Shown here piece after piece: positions 43,973 through 53,560 of a stretch of DNA of 64,000 nt. Under the pieces are notes generated by a model. That model saw nothing but the letters and a program-made list of their open reading frames with translations. It had not been told where the DNA came from and did not search any database. Both the position numbers and the translations under genes were made by a program. Position 1 is the first letter of the stretch, and the number at the start of each line of letters is the position of its first letter. The stretch lies in contig NZ_CABVHY010000030.1 of assembly GCF_902497875.1 (NCBI RefSeq), positions 26,132 to 90,131 on the forward strand, read 5' to 3'. This DNA comes from Pseudomonas fluorescens (lineage in GTDB: Bacteria; Pseudomonadota; Gammaproteobacteria; Pseudomonadales; Pseudomonadaceae).

Positions 43973-45391
43973 ATGCATACGGATACATTGACTGCCACCG
44001 CCTGGGGGAACCTGCTGCGCGGCCGCAATGGCTTGCTGGCGCTGGCATTGATGGGCGGTGTGGCGCTGCATGCGATCAATGTACACATCGTCACCACAGT
44101 GCTGCCGTCGGTGGTGCAAGACATTGGCGGGCTCGATTGGTACGCGTGGAACACCACACTGTTCGTCGTCGCCTCCATCGTCGGCGCGGCGCTATCGGTC
44201 TGGTTGCTGGCAGTTGTCGGGCCACGGGGTGCCTGCCTGGTGGCGTTAAGCGTATTCGCCCTGGGCTCGGCCGGTTGCGCACTCGCCACTTCGATGCCAT
44301 GGATGCTGGCCGGCCGCAGTGTGCAGGGCCTGGGCGGCGGCACCTTGGCAGCGTTGAGCTACGCGCTGATCCGAATAGTGTTCGAGCCGCGACTATGGCC
44401 ACGGGCGGTGGCGCTGGTCTCGGGCATGTGGGGAGTAGCGACCTTGTGCGGACCCGCACTGGGCGGGTTGTTTGCCCAGGCGGGACATTGGCGTTGGGCG
44501 TTCTGGGCGCTGCTGCCGGTGGCCCTGGTGCAAGGGTTGCTGGTCATCGTGCAATTGCGCCCCACTGGCAAGGAAGAATCCTCCAGAGACAAAGCGCCAA
44601 GCATTCCTTTTCTGCAGATCGCGCTGCTGGCAGCGTCCGTGTTGGCCATTGCCGCGGGTAGCCTGTCGGCGTCACTGGTCTGGCAATGTGCCGGCGTCGC
44701 TGGCGGTCTGGCGTTGGGCATGAGCGCGATCTTTTGTGATCGACGGGCGACAGTGCGCTTGCTTCCGGTTGGCTCCACCACACTGGGCACGCCGCTGGGC
44801 GCCGTCTACGCGAGTGTCGCCCTGCTGTTGATCGGTACCACCCCGGAAATCTTCGTACCCTATTTCCTTCAGGTACTACAGGGACACACACCTTTGGCTG
44901 CCGGCTACCTGACGGCGGCGATGGCTGGCGGCTGGAGTCTGGCTTCGCTGTACTCCTCAGGTCATGGCGGTGCCAACGCCGCACGCCTGCTGCGCGCCGG
45001 TCCCATGCTCTGTGCGGCGAGCCTGCTGGCCCTGGCCGTGTTGATGCCGGCAGGCGGCGATCTGTCTGCCGATGTGCGCACACTGTTCTGCGGTCTGGCA
45101 CTGGCCGGTGTCGGTGCGGGTGTGGGCATCTGCTGGCCACACCTGCTGACCCGCGTACTGACACTCGCGCCGCCAGGCGAAGGCGGCATAGCCTCGGCCG
45201 CCATCACCACGGTTCAGCTCTATGGCATGGCCGTCGGGGCGGCGGTGGCGGGACTGGTCGCGAACGCGGCAGGACTCGGCGGGTCAGGTGGTATCGCGAG
45301 CACGCAGTCGGCCGCCACCTGGCTGTTCGCCAGCTTCGCCTTGGCGCCGGTATTGACCGTATTCCTGGCCCGGCGAATCAGTCGAGCATAA
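43973..45391 (+). CDS. MFS transporter (DHA2-like, 14-helix drug exporter type)
   Basis: A 472-residue major facilitator protein with about 14 hydrophobic segments. Family features include the conserved motif C-like G-rich segment ATLCGPALGGLFAQAGHWRWAFW and the helix-4 Arg region LAGRSVQGLGGG. It is probably a proton-driven efflux pump for a hydrophobic or cationic compound. The ATG at 43973 follows GAGGGA. It is followed 51 bp later by a small membrane protein and divergent from the SufR-like regulator. Substrate unknown. Confidence 0.85.
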   Translation: MHTDTLTATAWGNLLRGRNGLLALALMGGVALHAINVHIVTTVLPSVVQDIGGLDWYAWNTTLFVVASIVGAALSVWLLAVVGPRGACLVALSVFALGSAGCALATSMPWMLAGRSVQGLGGGTLAALSYALIRIVFEPRLWPRAVALVSGMWGVATLCGPALGGLFAQAGHWRWAFWALLPVALVQGLLVIVQLRPTGKEESSRDKAPSIPFLQIALLAASVLAIAAGSLSASLVWQCAGVAGGLALGMSAIFCDRRATVRLLPVGSTTLGTPLGAVYASVALLLIGTTPEIFVPYFLQVLQGHTPLAAGYLTAAMAGGWSLASLYSSGHGGANAARLLRAGPMLCAASLLALAVLMPAGGDLSADVRTLFCGLALAGVGAGVGICWPHLLTRVLTLAPPGEGGIASAAITTVQLYGMAVGAAVAGLVANAAGLGGSGGIASTQSAATWLFASFALAPVLTVFLARRISRA

Positions 45392-45442
45392 ACCCAGCCC
45401 TCGCGGCTAAACCTCATCACGTCTGGAACAAGGAATGTCGAC

Positions 45443-45928
45443 ATGACCTGGCACACTTCGATCTGGTTATTTCAAGCCGTTCATGCCATCGGCTTGAGCC
45501 TCTGGCTGACCATCGCCGCCCTCAACAACTGGCAAGCCTTCCGAGGTTCCATCGCTGCGGTGGGGGGCACAATGTCGATGGCTGCGTTGAAGCAACCGCC
45601 AGCGATCGAAACACCCTTGTCAGCACGAGCCAAAGACTCAATCGTTTTGCATCGGATGGCATTGCTGTTAGTGCTGGCACTGCAGATCGTTGCCGCCATC
45701 ACCTGCCTGACCGGTACCTACCAACTCATCATCGCCCGTGATCTCGCCACCGCGCAGTCTTGGCTCAATCTGGGGCTGAGTGGTTTTGCAGCATTCCTGT
45801 TTGCCATGCATCTGGGAGGCTTGTGGTTCGGCTACTGGATCCGCCAGGAAAGCCTGCAACTGACCCATCTTGCGCTGCTGATCTGGGTCCTGTTGGCCTT
45901 CTTGCTGTTCAACGTACCGCTGGCATAA
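45443..45928 (+). CDS. Small integral membrane protein (possibly DUF2165)
   Basis: A 161-residue protein with four probable transmembrane helices (about 8-28, 70-92, 108-130, 138-158). Polar loops lie between them, and NNWQAF follows helix 1, recalling DUF2165 proteins. It is co-directional with and close to the MFS exporter, so it may be part of the same regulon and export function. No catalytic motif is visible. Confidence 0.65.
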   Translation: MTWHTSIWLFQAVHAIGLSLWLTIAALNNWQAFRGSIAAVGGTMSMAALKQPPAIETPLSARAKDSIVLHRMALLLVLALQIVAAITCLTGTYQLIIARDLATAQSWLNLGLSGFAAFLFAMHLGGLWFGYWIRQESLQLTHLALLIWVLLAFLLFNVPLA

Positions 45929-46614
45929 CGTAGTGACTCCCTTGGGCCATGGTTGAGCAGCCAAGCAAAAGTAACGTCAACCCAACACGTCCGGCGTGCG
46001 GGAGATCGTCAGAATCGCAGCCTGCGCAACTCCGAAGTAATCGTGTGCAGCAGAAAACAGGCAGGCAGGCCGCCTCGCTTTGGCTTTGGCTTTTGATGTT
46101 GATCTTGATCTTGATCTACCCGCCCCTTCGGCAGGCCGAGTGGAGGTGTTCATCAGGGGGGTGGCGCGTAGCGCCGTCAGCGAAGCTGACTCCGCCGCAT
46201 TGCGGCGCCCCATGATGGACACCGGAGCGAGGGAACACCGAGCCTTAGCGAGGTGCCGTACGCCGGGGCGAGACCTTTGGTTCCTTTGGGGCGTTTGCCA
46301 AAGGGACTCGCTGTAAAAGCGAAACCATTAGTAGCCGTTACCGCAGGAATGGATATGTACACCAGTGAGAGATAGGCCGGCTGCCAGGTAGCCTTCGCGA
46401 GCAAGCTCGCTCCCACAGTGGATTTATGTACATCCGCAAGAGACAGGTGAGAGCTAAGACGGTATCTGCAGATATAGCATTCACCTGATAAATTGCGGGT
46501 GTACCCGTTCGGCGCAGGCTGCGATCTTTTGGCAGGCATTGCACCGACAGCCCCGAATATCGCATGCTGGCCGTTTCAAATATAACGCAATGGACTGACA
46601 CGGAAGGTATACGG
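45929..46614. repeat. Intergenic block with Pseudomonas repeat elements
   Basis: A 686-bp stretch without a supported gene. It holds a degenerate copy (about 46085-46360) of a widespread Pseudomonas intergenic element, with a GATCTTGATCTTGATC run near 46100. Its right end (CTCGCTGTAAAAGCGAAACC at 46306, then GGATATGTACAC) matches the element at 62767-62920. Single REP cores lie at about 46389-46412 and 46508-46530. Confidence 0.7.
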
Positions 46615-47070
46615 ATGACCCTGAAAATCGACAGAGTGGACAACCCCGGCGAAGACGAGCGCGAGGCCATCCTCGAACCGTTGATGGCGTACAACATTGC
46701 CCGGATGGGCGAGACCCGACAGGAAAAATTCGCTTTGCTGGTCCGTGACGACCAAACCGAGCATGTTCACGGAGGGCTCTACGGCAAAATCTCCTGCAAC
46801 TGGTTGTTCATCGAATTGCTCGGTGTGTCCGAGCAAGTCCGCGGGCAAGGTATAGGCTCACGTCTGATGGCTATGGCCGAAGACCTGGCGCGGGAGAAGA
46901 AATGCGTAGGGATCTGGCTCGATACCTTTGACTTCCAGGCACCGGTTTTCTACCAGAAAATCGGCTTTACCCAATTCGGTCGGCTGGACGACTACCCACC
47001 GGGGCACCAGCGTCATTTCTTCCAGAAACGACTGGCCCCGAATGGAACGGCTACTCATGAAAATGAGTGA
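46615..47070 (+). CDS. GNAT-family N-acetyltransferase
   Basis: A 151-residue GNAT protein. The acetyl-CoA loop is visible as VRGQGIGSRLM (R/Q-x-x-G-x-G/A), preceded by the FIELLGVSEQ strand. The C-terminal FYQKIGFTQFG is typical. The substrate is probably a small amine or a protein N-terminus. The start at 46615 has GGAAGG. Its 3' end overlaps the following metalloprotease-like gene by 14 bp, so they are likely co-translated. Confidence 0.85.
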   Translation: MTLKIDRVDNPGEDEREAILEPLMAYNIARMGETRQEKFALLVRDDQTEHVHGGLYGKISCNWLFIELLGVSEQVRGQGIGSRLMAMAEDLAREKKCVGIWLDTFDFQAPVFYQKIGFTQFGRLDDYPPGHQRHFFQKRLAPNGTATHENE

Positions 47071-47743
47071 GTGGCGTCTGCACTGGCTGGAGGCGGAAGG
47101 TGATCTTGAACCATTGCGTCAGCCAATAACCCACGCGTGCGACTCGGCTCATCAGAGCATTTCCACGCTGATGGCGCCACCGCGCCTGGACATCCTGATC
47201 CAGCGCCTGGCTGGCCAGGTCATACCCGAGTTGGGCCTGCTCGGGCAGGCTCATCGAAGCAGCCTGTTCTCCCTGACAATCGACCCGGACAATGTACATT
47301 TCGCCAATGCCCTGGACGACGGCAGCCTCAAGCGCCAGGTGATGCATGAAGTTCATCACTGCATGCGGATGGCCGGTCCCGGTTATGGCCATACCCTTGG
47401 CGAGGCGCTCGTCAGCGAAGGTCTGGCCGGGCAGTTTGTGCGGTTGTTACTCGGGACGGAGGCCGAACCCTGGGAACGCGCGGTGCCTCTTGAAACCTTG
47501 CGCAACACGGCTCTTGATGCGGCTACCCTAGCCTCGAACCACTACGATCACTCGGCGTGGTTCTTCGGTACAGGACAATACCCACGCTGGTTCGGCTACA
47601 CCCTCGGCTACGAGATCGTCGGGCACTGGCTTGCCGAAATGGGCGAGGTCGATGAACACACCTGGGTGAATGTCCCGGCAGCAACCGTCCTTGCCGTGGC
47701 ATCAAAGGCAGGGATCCTTTCGCAGGATCCCCTGGTGCGCTGA
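47057..47743 (+). CDS. DUF2268-type predicted Zn-dependent protease
   Basis: A 228-residue protein with the zinc protease motif HEVHH (VMHEVHHCMR) and a downstream Glu in LVSEGLAGQF that could be the third ligand, as in the DUF2268 family. No signal peptide, so it is probably cytosolic. The start at 47057 lies inside the acetyltransferase gene; the open frame extends further upstream but reads antiphase to a real gene there. The substrate is unknown. The pairing with a GNAT protein may be functional. Confidence 0.75.
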   Translation: MKMSEWRLHWLEAEGDLEPLRQPITHACDSAHQSISTLMAPPRLDILIQRLAGQVIPELGLLGQAHRSSLFSLTIDPDNVHFANALDDGSLKRQVMHEVHHCMRMAGPGYGHTLGEALVSEGLAGQFVRLLLGTEAEPWERAVPLETLRNTALDAATLASNHYDHSAWFFGTGQYPRWFGYTLGYEIVGHWLAEMGEVDEHTWVNVPAATVLAVASKAGILSQDPLVR

Positions 47744-47935
47744 CCCGCAGCCGGCAGTGCTATAGGGAGCTTGCTTGCGTTCGGCTCGGTCCGGCGCTCG
47801 GGCGCAGCAGTCGTAAAGTCTGCACATGAGGAGTGCCTGACAGAACCGGTTTGCAGGTTTTAGGGCCGCTGCGGGAGCAAGCGGGAGCAAGCCCCCTCGC
47901 CACAGACCAACCAGGCCATCATCCCGGTGATGCAG
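47744..47935. repeat. Spacer with REP-like sequence
   Basis: A REP-like core near 47865-47905 (GGGAGCAAGCGGGAGCAAGCCCCCTCGCC, written here only by its parts) lies between the convergent metalloprotease and polB genes. No gene is seen. Confidence 0.5.
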
Positions 47936-50302
47936 TCAGAACAAGCCGAGCTGCCCGCCGATCAGCGTGCTGAAATCGTCGTTGACGAACGGCAGGATGG
48001 CGTCGGCCACCGGCTGCAACTGGCGCGTGACGTAGTGGTCGTAGTCGATGGGCGCACGCAGAGTTTCCAGCGGTTCCGGCCCTGCAAGGGTGATGACATA
48101 GCTGATCCAGCCACCATTCTGGTACTGCCGTGGTCGCCCCTGCTGGTCGTTGTATTCGTCGGCGATGCGCGCCGCGCGAACATGCGGCGGCACATTGCGT
48201 TGATAGTCCCCGAGCTGGCGACGCAGGCGCTTGCGATAGATCAGCAATTCATCGAGTTCGCCGGCCAGGGTGCTCCGCACATAGTCGCGCACATACTCTT
48301 GGTACGGTTGCCGGTTGAAGATGCGCAGGTAGAGCGCCTGCTGGAACTGGCGGGCCAGCGGCGACCAGTCGCTGCGTACCGTTTCCAGCCCCTTGTAGAC
48401 CATTTCATGGCTACCGTCGGCGCGCGTGACCAGCCCGGCGTAACGCTTCTTGCTGCCCTCCTCCGCGCCGCGAATGGTCGGCATCAGGAAGCGCCGGAAG
48501 TGGGTTTCGAACTGCAGCTCAAGCACGCTTTGCAGACCGAACTCACGGTGCAGATAGTCCTTCCACCACTGGTTGACGTGCTGCACCAGCGCCTTGCCGA
48601 TACCCGCTGCATCCTCCTCCGAATGGGCGCGTCCCAGCCAGACGAAGGTCGAGTCGGTGTCGCCGTAGATCACCGCATGCCCCCGGGCCTCGATCAGCTC
48701 GCGGGTCTTGCGCATGATTTCGTGGCCACGCAAGGTGATCGACGACGCCAGGCGCGGGTCGAAGAAACGACAGCCACTGGAACCCAGGACCCCGTAGAAA
48801 GCGTTCATGATGATTTTCAGCGCCTGTGACAGCGGCCCGTTCTGTTCGCGCTTGGCCACTTCCCGGCCCTCGGAAACCCGGGCGACGATCGCCGGCAGAC
48901 AGTGTCGGGTCCGCGAGAAACGCGCTCCGCGAAAACCCGCCACCGACTCGCTGTCATCGGGATGACGCAAGCCCTCCACCAACCCCACCGGGTCGATCAG
49001 AAAAGTACGAATGATCGACGGATACAGACTCTTGTAATCGAGCACCAGCACTGACTCGTACAAACCCGGCCGCGAATCCATGACAAAGCCACCAGGACTG
49101 GCCTCCGGCATCCGTTCACCAAGGTTCGGCGCGACAAAACCCTGGCGATGCATCAGCGGGATGTAAAGGTGGGTGAAAGCCGCGACCGAGCCGCCGCTGC
49201 GGTCGGCCGGCTGACCGGTCACCGTGGCACGTTCCAGCAGGAACGTCAGCAACTGCGTCTTGGCGAAGATCCGCGTCACCAGCTCGCAGTCCTTGAGGTT
49301 GTAGCGGGCCAGCGCCGGCTTGTCCTCGGCGAACATGCGGTTGATTTCGTCCATCCGCTGGTACGGGTTATCGATGGATTTACCTTCGCCGAGCAGCGTC
49401 TGCGAGACATGCTCGAGGCTGAATGAGGCAAAGCTCCAGGTCGCCGAGCGTAGCGCTTCGATACCGTCGATGATCAGCCGCCCGGCAGCGGCGGCGAAGT
49501 AGTGATTGTTGCGCGAACCGTGCTCGCGCCACTGCATCTCCTCGCCACCGCGCCCCAAACGCAACGGCACCGCCAGGCGTCGGGCATGCTCGTGCAACAC
49601 CCGCAGGTCGAACTGCACCAGATTCCAGCCAATGATCGCGTCGGGATCATGGCGGGCAAACCACTCGTTCAACTTCTTCAGCAGCAGCGTGCGGGAGTCA
49701 CAGTACTCCAGCTGGAAATCCACCCCGGCATCGTCGCCATTTGGAGCCCCGAGCATATACACCTGACGCTCGCCACAACCCTCGAGCGCGATGGAGTACA
49801 GCTCGCCCTGGGCGGTGGTTTCGATGTCGAGGGAGACCAGTTTCAGTGGGGGGCGGTAGTCCGGCGCCGGTTTCATTTGCGCCTCGAGCAGAGTGCCGCT
49901 GCTGTCCGGGGTGCCACTGAAGGCCACCGGCGCGGTAATGAAGCGCTCCATCATGTAGCGTTCCGGCGGGCGGATATCGGCTTCGTAGACATCCACGCCG
50001 GCATTGCGCAATTGCTTGTCGAGGTGCATCAACTGGCGGTGTTGCTGGCAGTACAGGCCCAGCACCGGGCGATGGTGAAAGTCGCACAGGTCCAATGGAC
50101 GAAGTTCGACGTCGCGCTCGCCGCGCAACTGCAACTCGGCCTGCTCGCGCTGCTCGGCGGCAATGAAGGCCACCGAACGCTGATAAGGCAGGCGAATTAA
50201 CCGCGGGCCCTCGTCGGTCGCCAGCCAGAACTCGACCAGCGTGCCCTCCGGCGTATCGCGCCAGTGTCGGGTCAGGACGAAACCCTGTTGTAAATCCACC
50301 AC
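47936..50302 (-). CDS. polB: DNA polymerase II (family B)
   Basis: A 788-residue family B polymerase. The 3'-5' exonuclease domain has D159-I-E161 (SLDIETT) and a later WNLVQFD. Polymerase motifs A (DYKSLYPSI) and C (YGDTDSTF) and motif B region KREQNGPLSQALKIIMNAFYG are intact. It performs translesion synthesis and replication restart. Translation probably starts at GTG (two consecutive GTG codons after GAGGT). No LexA box was found by eye in the 155-bp upstream region, unlike E. coli polB. Confidence 0.93.
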   Translation of the reverse strand: MVDLQQGFVLTRHWRDTPEGTLVEFWLATDEGPRLIRLPYQRSVAFIAAEQREQAELQLRGERDVELRPLDLCDFHHRPVLGLYCQQHRQLMHLDKQLRNAGVDVYEADIRPPERYMMERFITAPVAFSGTPDSSGTLLEAQMKPAPDYRPPLKLVSLDIETTAQGELYSIALEGCGERQVYMLGAPNGDDAGVDFQLEYCDSRTLLLKKLNEWFARHDPDAIIGWNLVQFDLRVLHEHARRLAVPLRLGRGGEEMQWREHGSRNNHYFAAAAGRLIIDGIEALRSATWSFASFSLEHVSQTLLGEGKSIDNPYQRMDEINRMFAEDKPALARYNLKDCELVTRIFAKTQLLTFLLERATVTGQPADRSGGSVAAFTHLYIPLMHRQGFVAPNLGERMPEASPGGFVMDSRPGLYESVLVLDYKSLYPSIIRTFLIDPVGLVEGLRHPDDSESVAGFRGARFSRTRHCLPAIVARVSEGREVAKREQNGPLSQALKIIMNAFYGVLGSSGCRFFDPRLASSITLRGHEIMRKTRELIEARGHAVIYGDTDSTFVWLGRAHSEEDAAGIGKALVQHVNQWWKDYLHREFGLQSVLELQFETHFRRFLMPTIRGAEEGSKKRYAGLVTRADGSHEMVYKGLETVRSDWSPLARQFQQALYLRIFNRQPYQEYVRDYVRSTLAGELDELLIYRKRLRRQLGDYQRNVPPHVRAARIADEYNDQQGRPRQYQNGGWISYVITLAGPEPLETLRAPIDYDHYVTRQLQPVADAILPFVNDDFSTLIGGQLGLF

Positions 50303-50457
50303 TGCAACCTCAAGAACCTGCTTTCAGCGGACGATTCTACGCGTCATCGTCGGCGATAGCGCGCGCCAGCAGCGCTGGGAAGGTTTGACTTCAAGGCCAG
50401 TTGTTCCAGGTCGTGGACAGATCGGCGACACGCTGGCCACACCTGGGCAACTGCCTG

Positions 50458-50994
50458 TCAATCGTCCAGCGGTTTTGGCGGCTTCGTCGGCTTGGCTTTG
50501 GCTGGCTTGCCGGCGGCACCCGGCTTGACCTCGGGCTCTGGTGGAGGGGGTATCACGTACTCTTGTTCCGACGCGGGTAACTGGTCGATAGTGCTGAAGA
50601 GCTCCTTGGCATCGACGAGGTCGGGGCGTTCGATCTTCTTCTCCCCGTCCTTGCCCACCAGGATTATCTTGGTTCTGGCACTACTGGCGCCCAGCTTGAG
50701 CTCACGGATCAGGGCCATGGTGGTCTGCGGTTCCAAATCCTTGCCATCGCGCTGGCCGATGGTATTGATCACGGTGTAGAGCACCATATTGCGTTCGGTG
50801 AAGGCCTTGCGGTTGGCGGGCTCATCAAGGGATTTTTTCAGGCTGACCAATGTCGGGTCCACGGTACTGGGAGCGATAATGACCAACGGACGAAACTTCC
50901 CGCGGTCCCGAGCCAGCGGCCCATCGCTGTCGGCAGCCAGCAACGGGCCGGCAGCGGCGAACAGGCTGACGAGGATCAGTGAGCGGATGAGCAT
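50458..50994 (-). CDS. DUF4174-like exported protein
   Basis: A 178-residue exported protein with a signal peptide (MLIRSLILVSLFAAAGPLLAA). A thioredoxin-like-looking region resembles DUF4174 (RPLVIIAPST...KKSLDEPANRKAFTERNMVLYTV...IILVGKDGEKK). The C-terminus is Pro/Lys-rich and low in complexity. No CxxC is present, so it is not a thiol oxidoreductase. Start at 50994 is chosen because AAAAAGGAG precedes it by 6 bp. It lies downstream-tandem to polB but faces the same way with a 155-bp gap. Confidence 0.75.
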   Translation of the reverse strand: MLIRSLILVSLFAAAGPLLAADSDGPLARDRGKFRPLVIIAPSTVDPTLVSLKKSLDEPANRKAFTERNMVLYTVINTIGQRDGKDLEPQTTMALIRELKLGASSARTKIILVGKDGEKKIERPDLVDAKELFSTIDQLPASEQEYVIPPPPEPEVKPGAAGKPAKAKPTKPPKPLDD

Positions 50995-51012
50995 GCGCAT
51001 CTCCTTTTTCAT

Positions 51013-51400
51013 ATCCCTGCAGCAGTGATTGAGCGTTTGACCCGCGTAACTACAAGCTCAAGACTGCATGGTAGTGCCCTGAAGCTTAGGTCAGCGTACA
51101 GGTACTCGCAAAGCAGCGATGGGTTATGCATGACATTGCTCGATGTGCCGAGAAGATCAAAAGATCGCAGCCTGCGGGGGAGATGTGCACCCACGATGTT
51201 GCAGGTGTACACGGTCGGCGAGCTGGCGAAGCCTGCGATCTTTTCGGCGGACGCCACAATCGTCAAGATCAAAAGATCGCAGCCTGCGGCAGCTCCTACG
51301 CGGGATTGCCCACCGGAATGCCCCTGCCAACCTGACAATTTCCTGGTGCCTCCAGGCATGCACGTTATAGTTGAGTGGATTCGAATTAACGGGAGGTGGT
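51013..51400. repeat. Intergenic region with three REP-type units
   Basis: Units based on AAGATCAAAAGATCGCAGCC occur at about 51151, at 51234 (inverted) and at about 51268, ending CGGCAGCTCCTACGCGGG. They form imperfect hairpins. GGGAGG at 51390 serves the next small gene. No other gene is supported. Confidence 0.7.
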
Positions 51401-51595
51401 ATGCGCCAGATCGTTAACAAAGAGCCATGGTGGGCTGCGCCGCCGAAACCGGGTCAGGATGAGTCTGAACTGGAGTGGGGTTGGCTACTGACATACAACG
51501 AAGGAGAACCGCGGTTTGAGTTCGTCAAAGAGCGGCCTTCAGACCATGAGATCCGTAACCGCAAGAGCTGCCGGATCTCGCCTGTGTCGGAGTAA
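51401..51595 (+). CDS. Hypothetical 64-residue protein
   Basis: A 64-residue acidic/aromatic protein beginning MRQIVNKEPWW, with PPKPGQDESELEWGWLLTYNEGEPRFEFV. The ATG at 51401 has GGGAGG at good spacing. No signal, helix or known domain is visible. Reasonable coding character supports a real gene, but function is unknown. Confidence 0.55.
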   Translation: MRQIVNKEPWWAAPPKPGQDESELEWGWLLTYNEGEPRFEFVKERPSDHEIRNRKSCRISPVSE

Positions 51596-51745
51596 TGCTT
51601 ACAGCCATGGCGACAGAGACCGCGTCGCGGTGGCAGTTTTTGCCCGGGAGCTGAGCTCAGTGGGGGGCGATTCTTTTTGCCGGCCAGAAGATCAAAAGAT
51701 CGTCCGAACGCGGCCCGAACCTTCGGCAGCTTCTACCCCCGCTCC

Positions 51746-52054
51746 TCAGCCCCATTTTTTCCCGAGTGCCTCCAGACCGGCCTTTTGCAGATCCTCGGGG
51801 CTCATCGCCAGACGGAACTTGCAGCTGGCCTCGAAGTTTAGAAAAAACGGTTCCGCAAAAGCAGGGATCTCGGATGAGTCCTGGACGTTGATCAGGAAGA
51901 TCCCGCTGCGCATTCCATCCTGCTCGGTAAAATACGCAGCCTCCGGTTTGATGCTCTCCAGGATACGCCTAATGATCTCACCGACCTTGCCGTCTCTGAC
52001 GTAGGAGTTGAAGGGCTCATGAGGAAACTCGACCATCAGTAGCATTTTCATCAT
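51746..52054 (-). CDS. Hypothetical 102-residue protein (ferredoxin-like alpha/beta fold probable)
   Basis: A 102-residue soluble protein starting MMKMLLMVEFPHEPFN, with KVGEIIRRILESIKPEAAYFTEQDGMRSGIFLINVQD. Alternating beta-alpha-beta segments resemble dimeric alpha-beta barrel or muconolactone-isomerase-like proteins. The ATG follows AAAGGAG. It is isolated between repeats and the cupin gene. Function not assigned. Confidence 0.65.
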   Translation of the reverse strand: MMKMLLMVEFPHEPFNSYVRDGKVGEIIRRILESIKPEAAYFTEQDGMRSGIFLINVQDSSEIPAFAEPFFLNFEASCKFRLAMSPEDLQKAGLEALGKKWG

Positions 52055-52276
52055 TCAATACTCCTTTCAACTTGCTGCCTCTGTTGCCGCCTGACAGGTA
52101 CTCAATAGTCCCGACGGTCCGTTTAATAAAGAGTAGCGAAGCGTGGGCAAGTACCCCCGCGGGGTTACCGGCGGTCATCAAGCACGACGTTTTTCAGTGG
52201 ATCCAAGAGCAGATCACGGCAGCCGCTCGGCAAGTGAATATACTGGTGGGTGGGATTCATCCACCGGAGAGCAATC

Positions 52277-52723
52277 ATGCGAACGGTCCATATTATCGAA
52301 GCGGATAAAACACCCAAGTCTGTCAATGTAGTGGGAGAGGCGATCACTATTCTCGCCGGTGGGGATCTCACTAAACCCTTCGAAGTGCATATCCAGGAAG
52401 GTGTGCAAGGTGGCGGGCCGCCACCGCACTATCACCCCTGGGACGAGGCGTTCTATGTGATGGATGGGCAGGTCGAGGTAACCGTAGAAGGCAAGTCCAC
52501 CACCGTGGCAACCGGTGGTTATGTGCATATCCCGGCTGGCACCGTGCATGCCTACAAAAATATCAGCGCCAGCGCAAAAATTCTCGGAGTGGTCTCTGAT
52601 CCCAGAGGAGGCAAGTTTTTTGCGGCCGTGGATCAGCTCAAAGTGCCTGAAGATCTACCTCGCATACTGGAAATAGCCAAGCAGTTCGATCTCGTGTTCT
52701 TGCCGCCGGCTACTCCCGAATAG
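52277..52723 (+). CDS. Cupin-domain protein
   Basis: A 148-residue single-domain cupin. Motif 1 is PPPHYHPWDEAFYVMDG (metal ligands His, His, Glu) and motif 2 is HIPAGTVHAYKN (His). It may bind a metal and act as a dioxygenase, isomerase or ligand-binding protein. The start at 52277 has GGAGAG. Neighbours do not indicate a pathway. Confidence 0.85.
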   Translation: MRTVHIIEADKTPKSVNVVGEAITILAGGDLTKPFEVHIQEGVQGGGPPPHYHPWDEAFYVMDGQVEVTVEGKSTTVATGGYVHIPAGTVHAYKNISASAKILGVVSDPRGGKFFAAVDQLKVPEDLPRILEIAKQFDLVFLPPATPE

Positions 52724-53150
52724 GCTATCGCGCTACTCCCCTGCTCCCCTGCGCGCAGATGAACGGAGACCAGAAAATCTGAACGAGGCTGATTTTCGCC
52801 GAGTCGAAAAAACAGGCATGCATCAATCAAATCGGCGTTGTTGTTTCTGTGTTCCCGGGATTGCGTGAGGAACCATAAAAGAGCCCGTTCGATACCGTGC
52901 GGGCTTTTAATACTTACTTCGCGTCCGAATAGTGCCAATACGCTCCTGTTGATCCCAGTGGGAACGCCAGTACCAAAAACCGCTCATCGCCAGCGTAGGC
53001 AAAATCGTTCAACTTGGTACAAACTGATCCGACGCCATCGGCCGTTAACACCAGGATCAATAACCACACACCGGACAAAAACTTCGTTCGGCGTCATGAC
53101 TTGAAGAATGCCAGGAGAGTATTTCCACCTTCGAGTCCTGCCAGAAAGGA
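52724..53150. other. Intergenic region with terminator-like hairpin
   Basis: A 427-bp region without a convincing gene. At 52877-52907 an A-tract, GCCCG...CGGGC stem and T-tract form a bidirectional terminator-like hairpin. The 37 bp at 52851-52887 resemble 62661-62697 (about 31 of 37 identical by eye), suggesting a shared mobile-element end or conserved leader. The remainder shows nothing I recognise. Confidence 0.55.
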
Positions 53151-53159
53151 ATGACCGCT

Positions 53160-53399
53160 ATGACCACAAAAACAACAGCAAATGTGCCCCACTCTACATG
53201 GCCGGAATCCGTCAATCTCAGCAGTCAGCTATTCTTTGAAGCTGATCAGCTCAGTGAAGCCGCCTATGCGCTCTTGAATCATCAACCTGTTACGACTCAG
53301 TCCCTTCATGAGTTCTCGGAACTCAAAAGGCGTGCGGACAACAAGTACATCGAAGCCCGCCGCAAATGGCTCGACACCAAAGACGAGATCAACCGGTAA
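53160..53399 (+). CDS. Hypothetical small helical protein (paralog of 53561 gene)
   Basis: A 79-residue protein beginning MTTKTTANVPHS, mostly helical, with LFFEADQLSEAAYALL and RRADNKYIEARRKWLD. The ATG at 53160 is 9 bp after AAAGGA; an alternative ATG at 53151 touches the Shine-Dalgarno. The layout LF-x-EA-x2-LS-x-AA and R-R-x-AD-x-KY-x-EA recurs in the next gene, so the two are paralogs. No known domain. Confidence 0.6.
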   Translation: MTTKTTANVPHSTWPESVNLSSQLFFEADQLSEAAYALLNHQPVTTQSLHEFSELKRRADNKYIEARRKWLDTKDEINR

Positions 53400-53560
53400 G
53401 CGTATTCAGCTGGCAAAGCCGGTGACGGAGTCTTGCTGCAGAGCACGCTCTTGAAATCGCTGGTGGTGAACTCAATCGCTGTCCCCTGGCTGTCCGACAA
53501 GCACAGCCGAGCGCGGATCAGGCGCAAAAACAAGAACAGGTCAATGAAAAGGGTGCAGCA

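Noticed and set aside
50303..50457. LexA box upstream of polB
   Set aside because: Searched for CTG-N10-CAG by eye; none of the CTG positions has CAG at the right distance.
52633..52938. 101-codon minus-strand open frame
   Set aside because: It overlaps the cupin 3' end and a terminator hairpin and has no ribosome-binding site or family signature.
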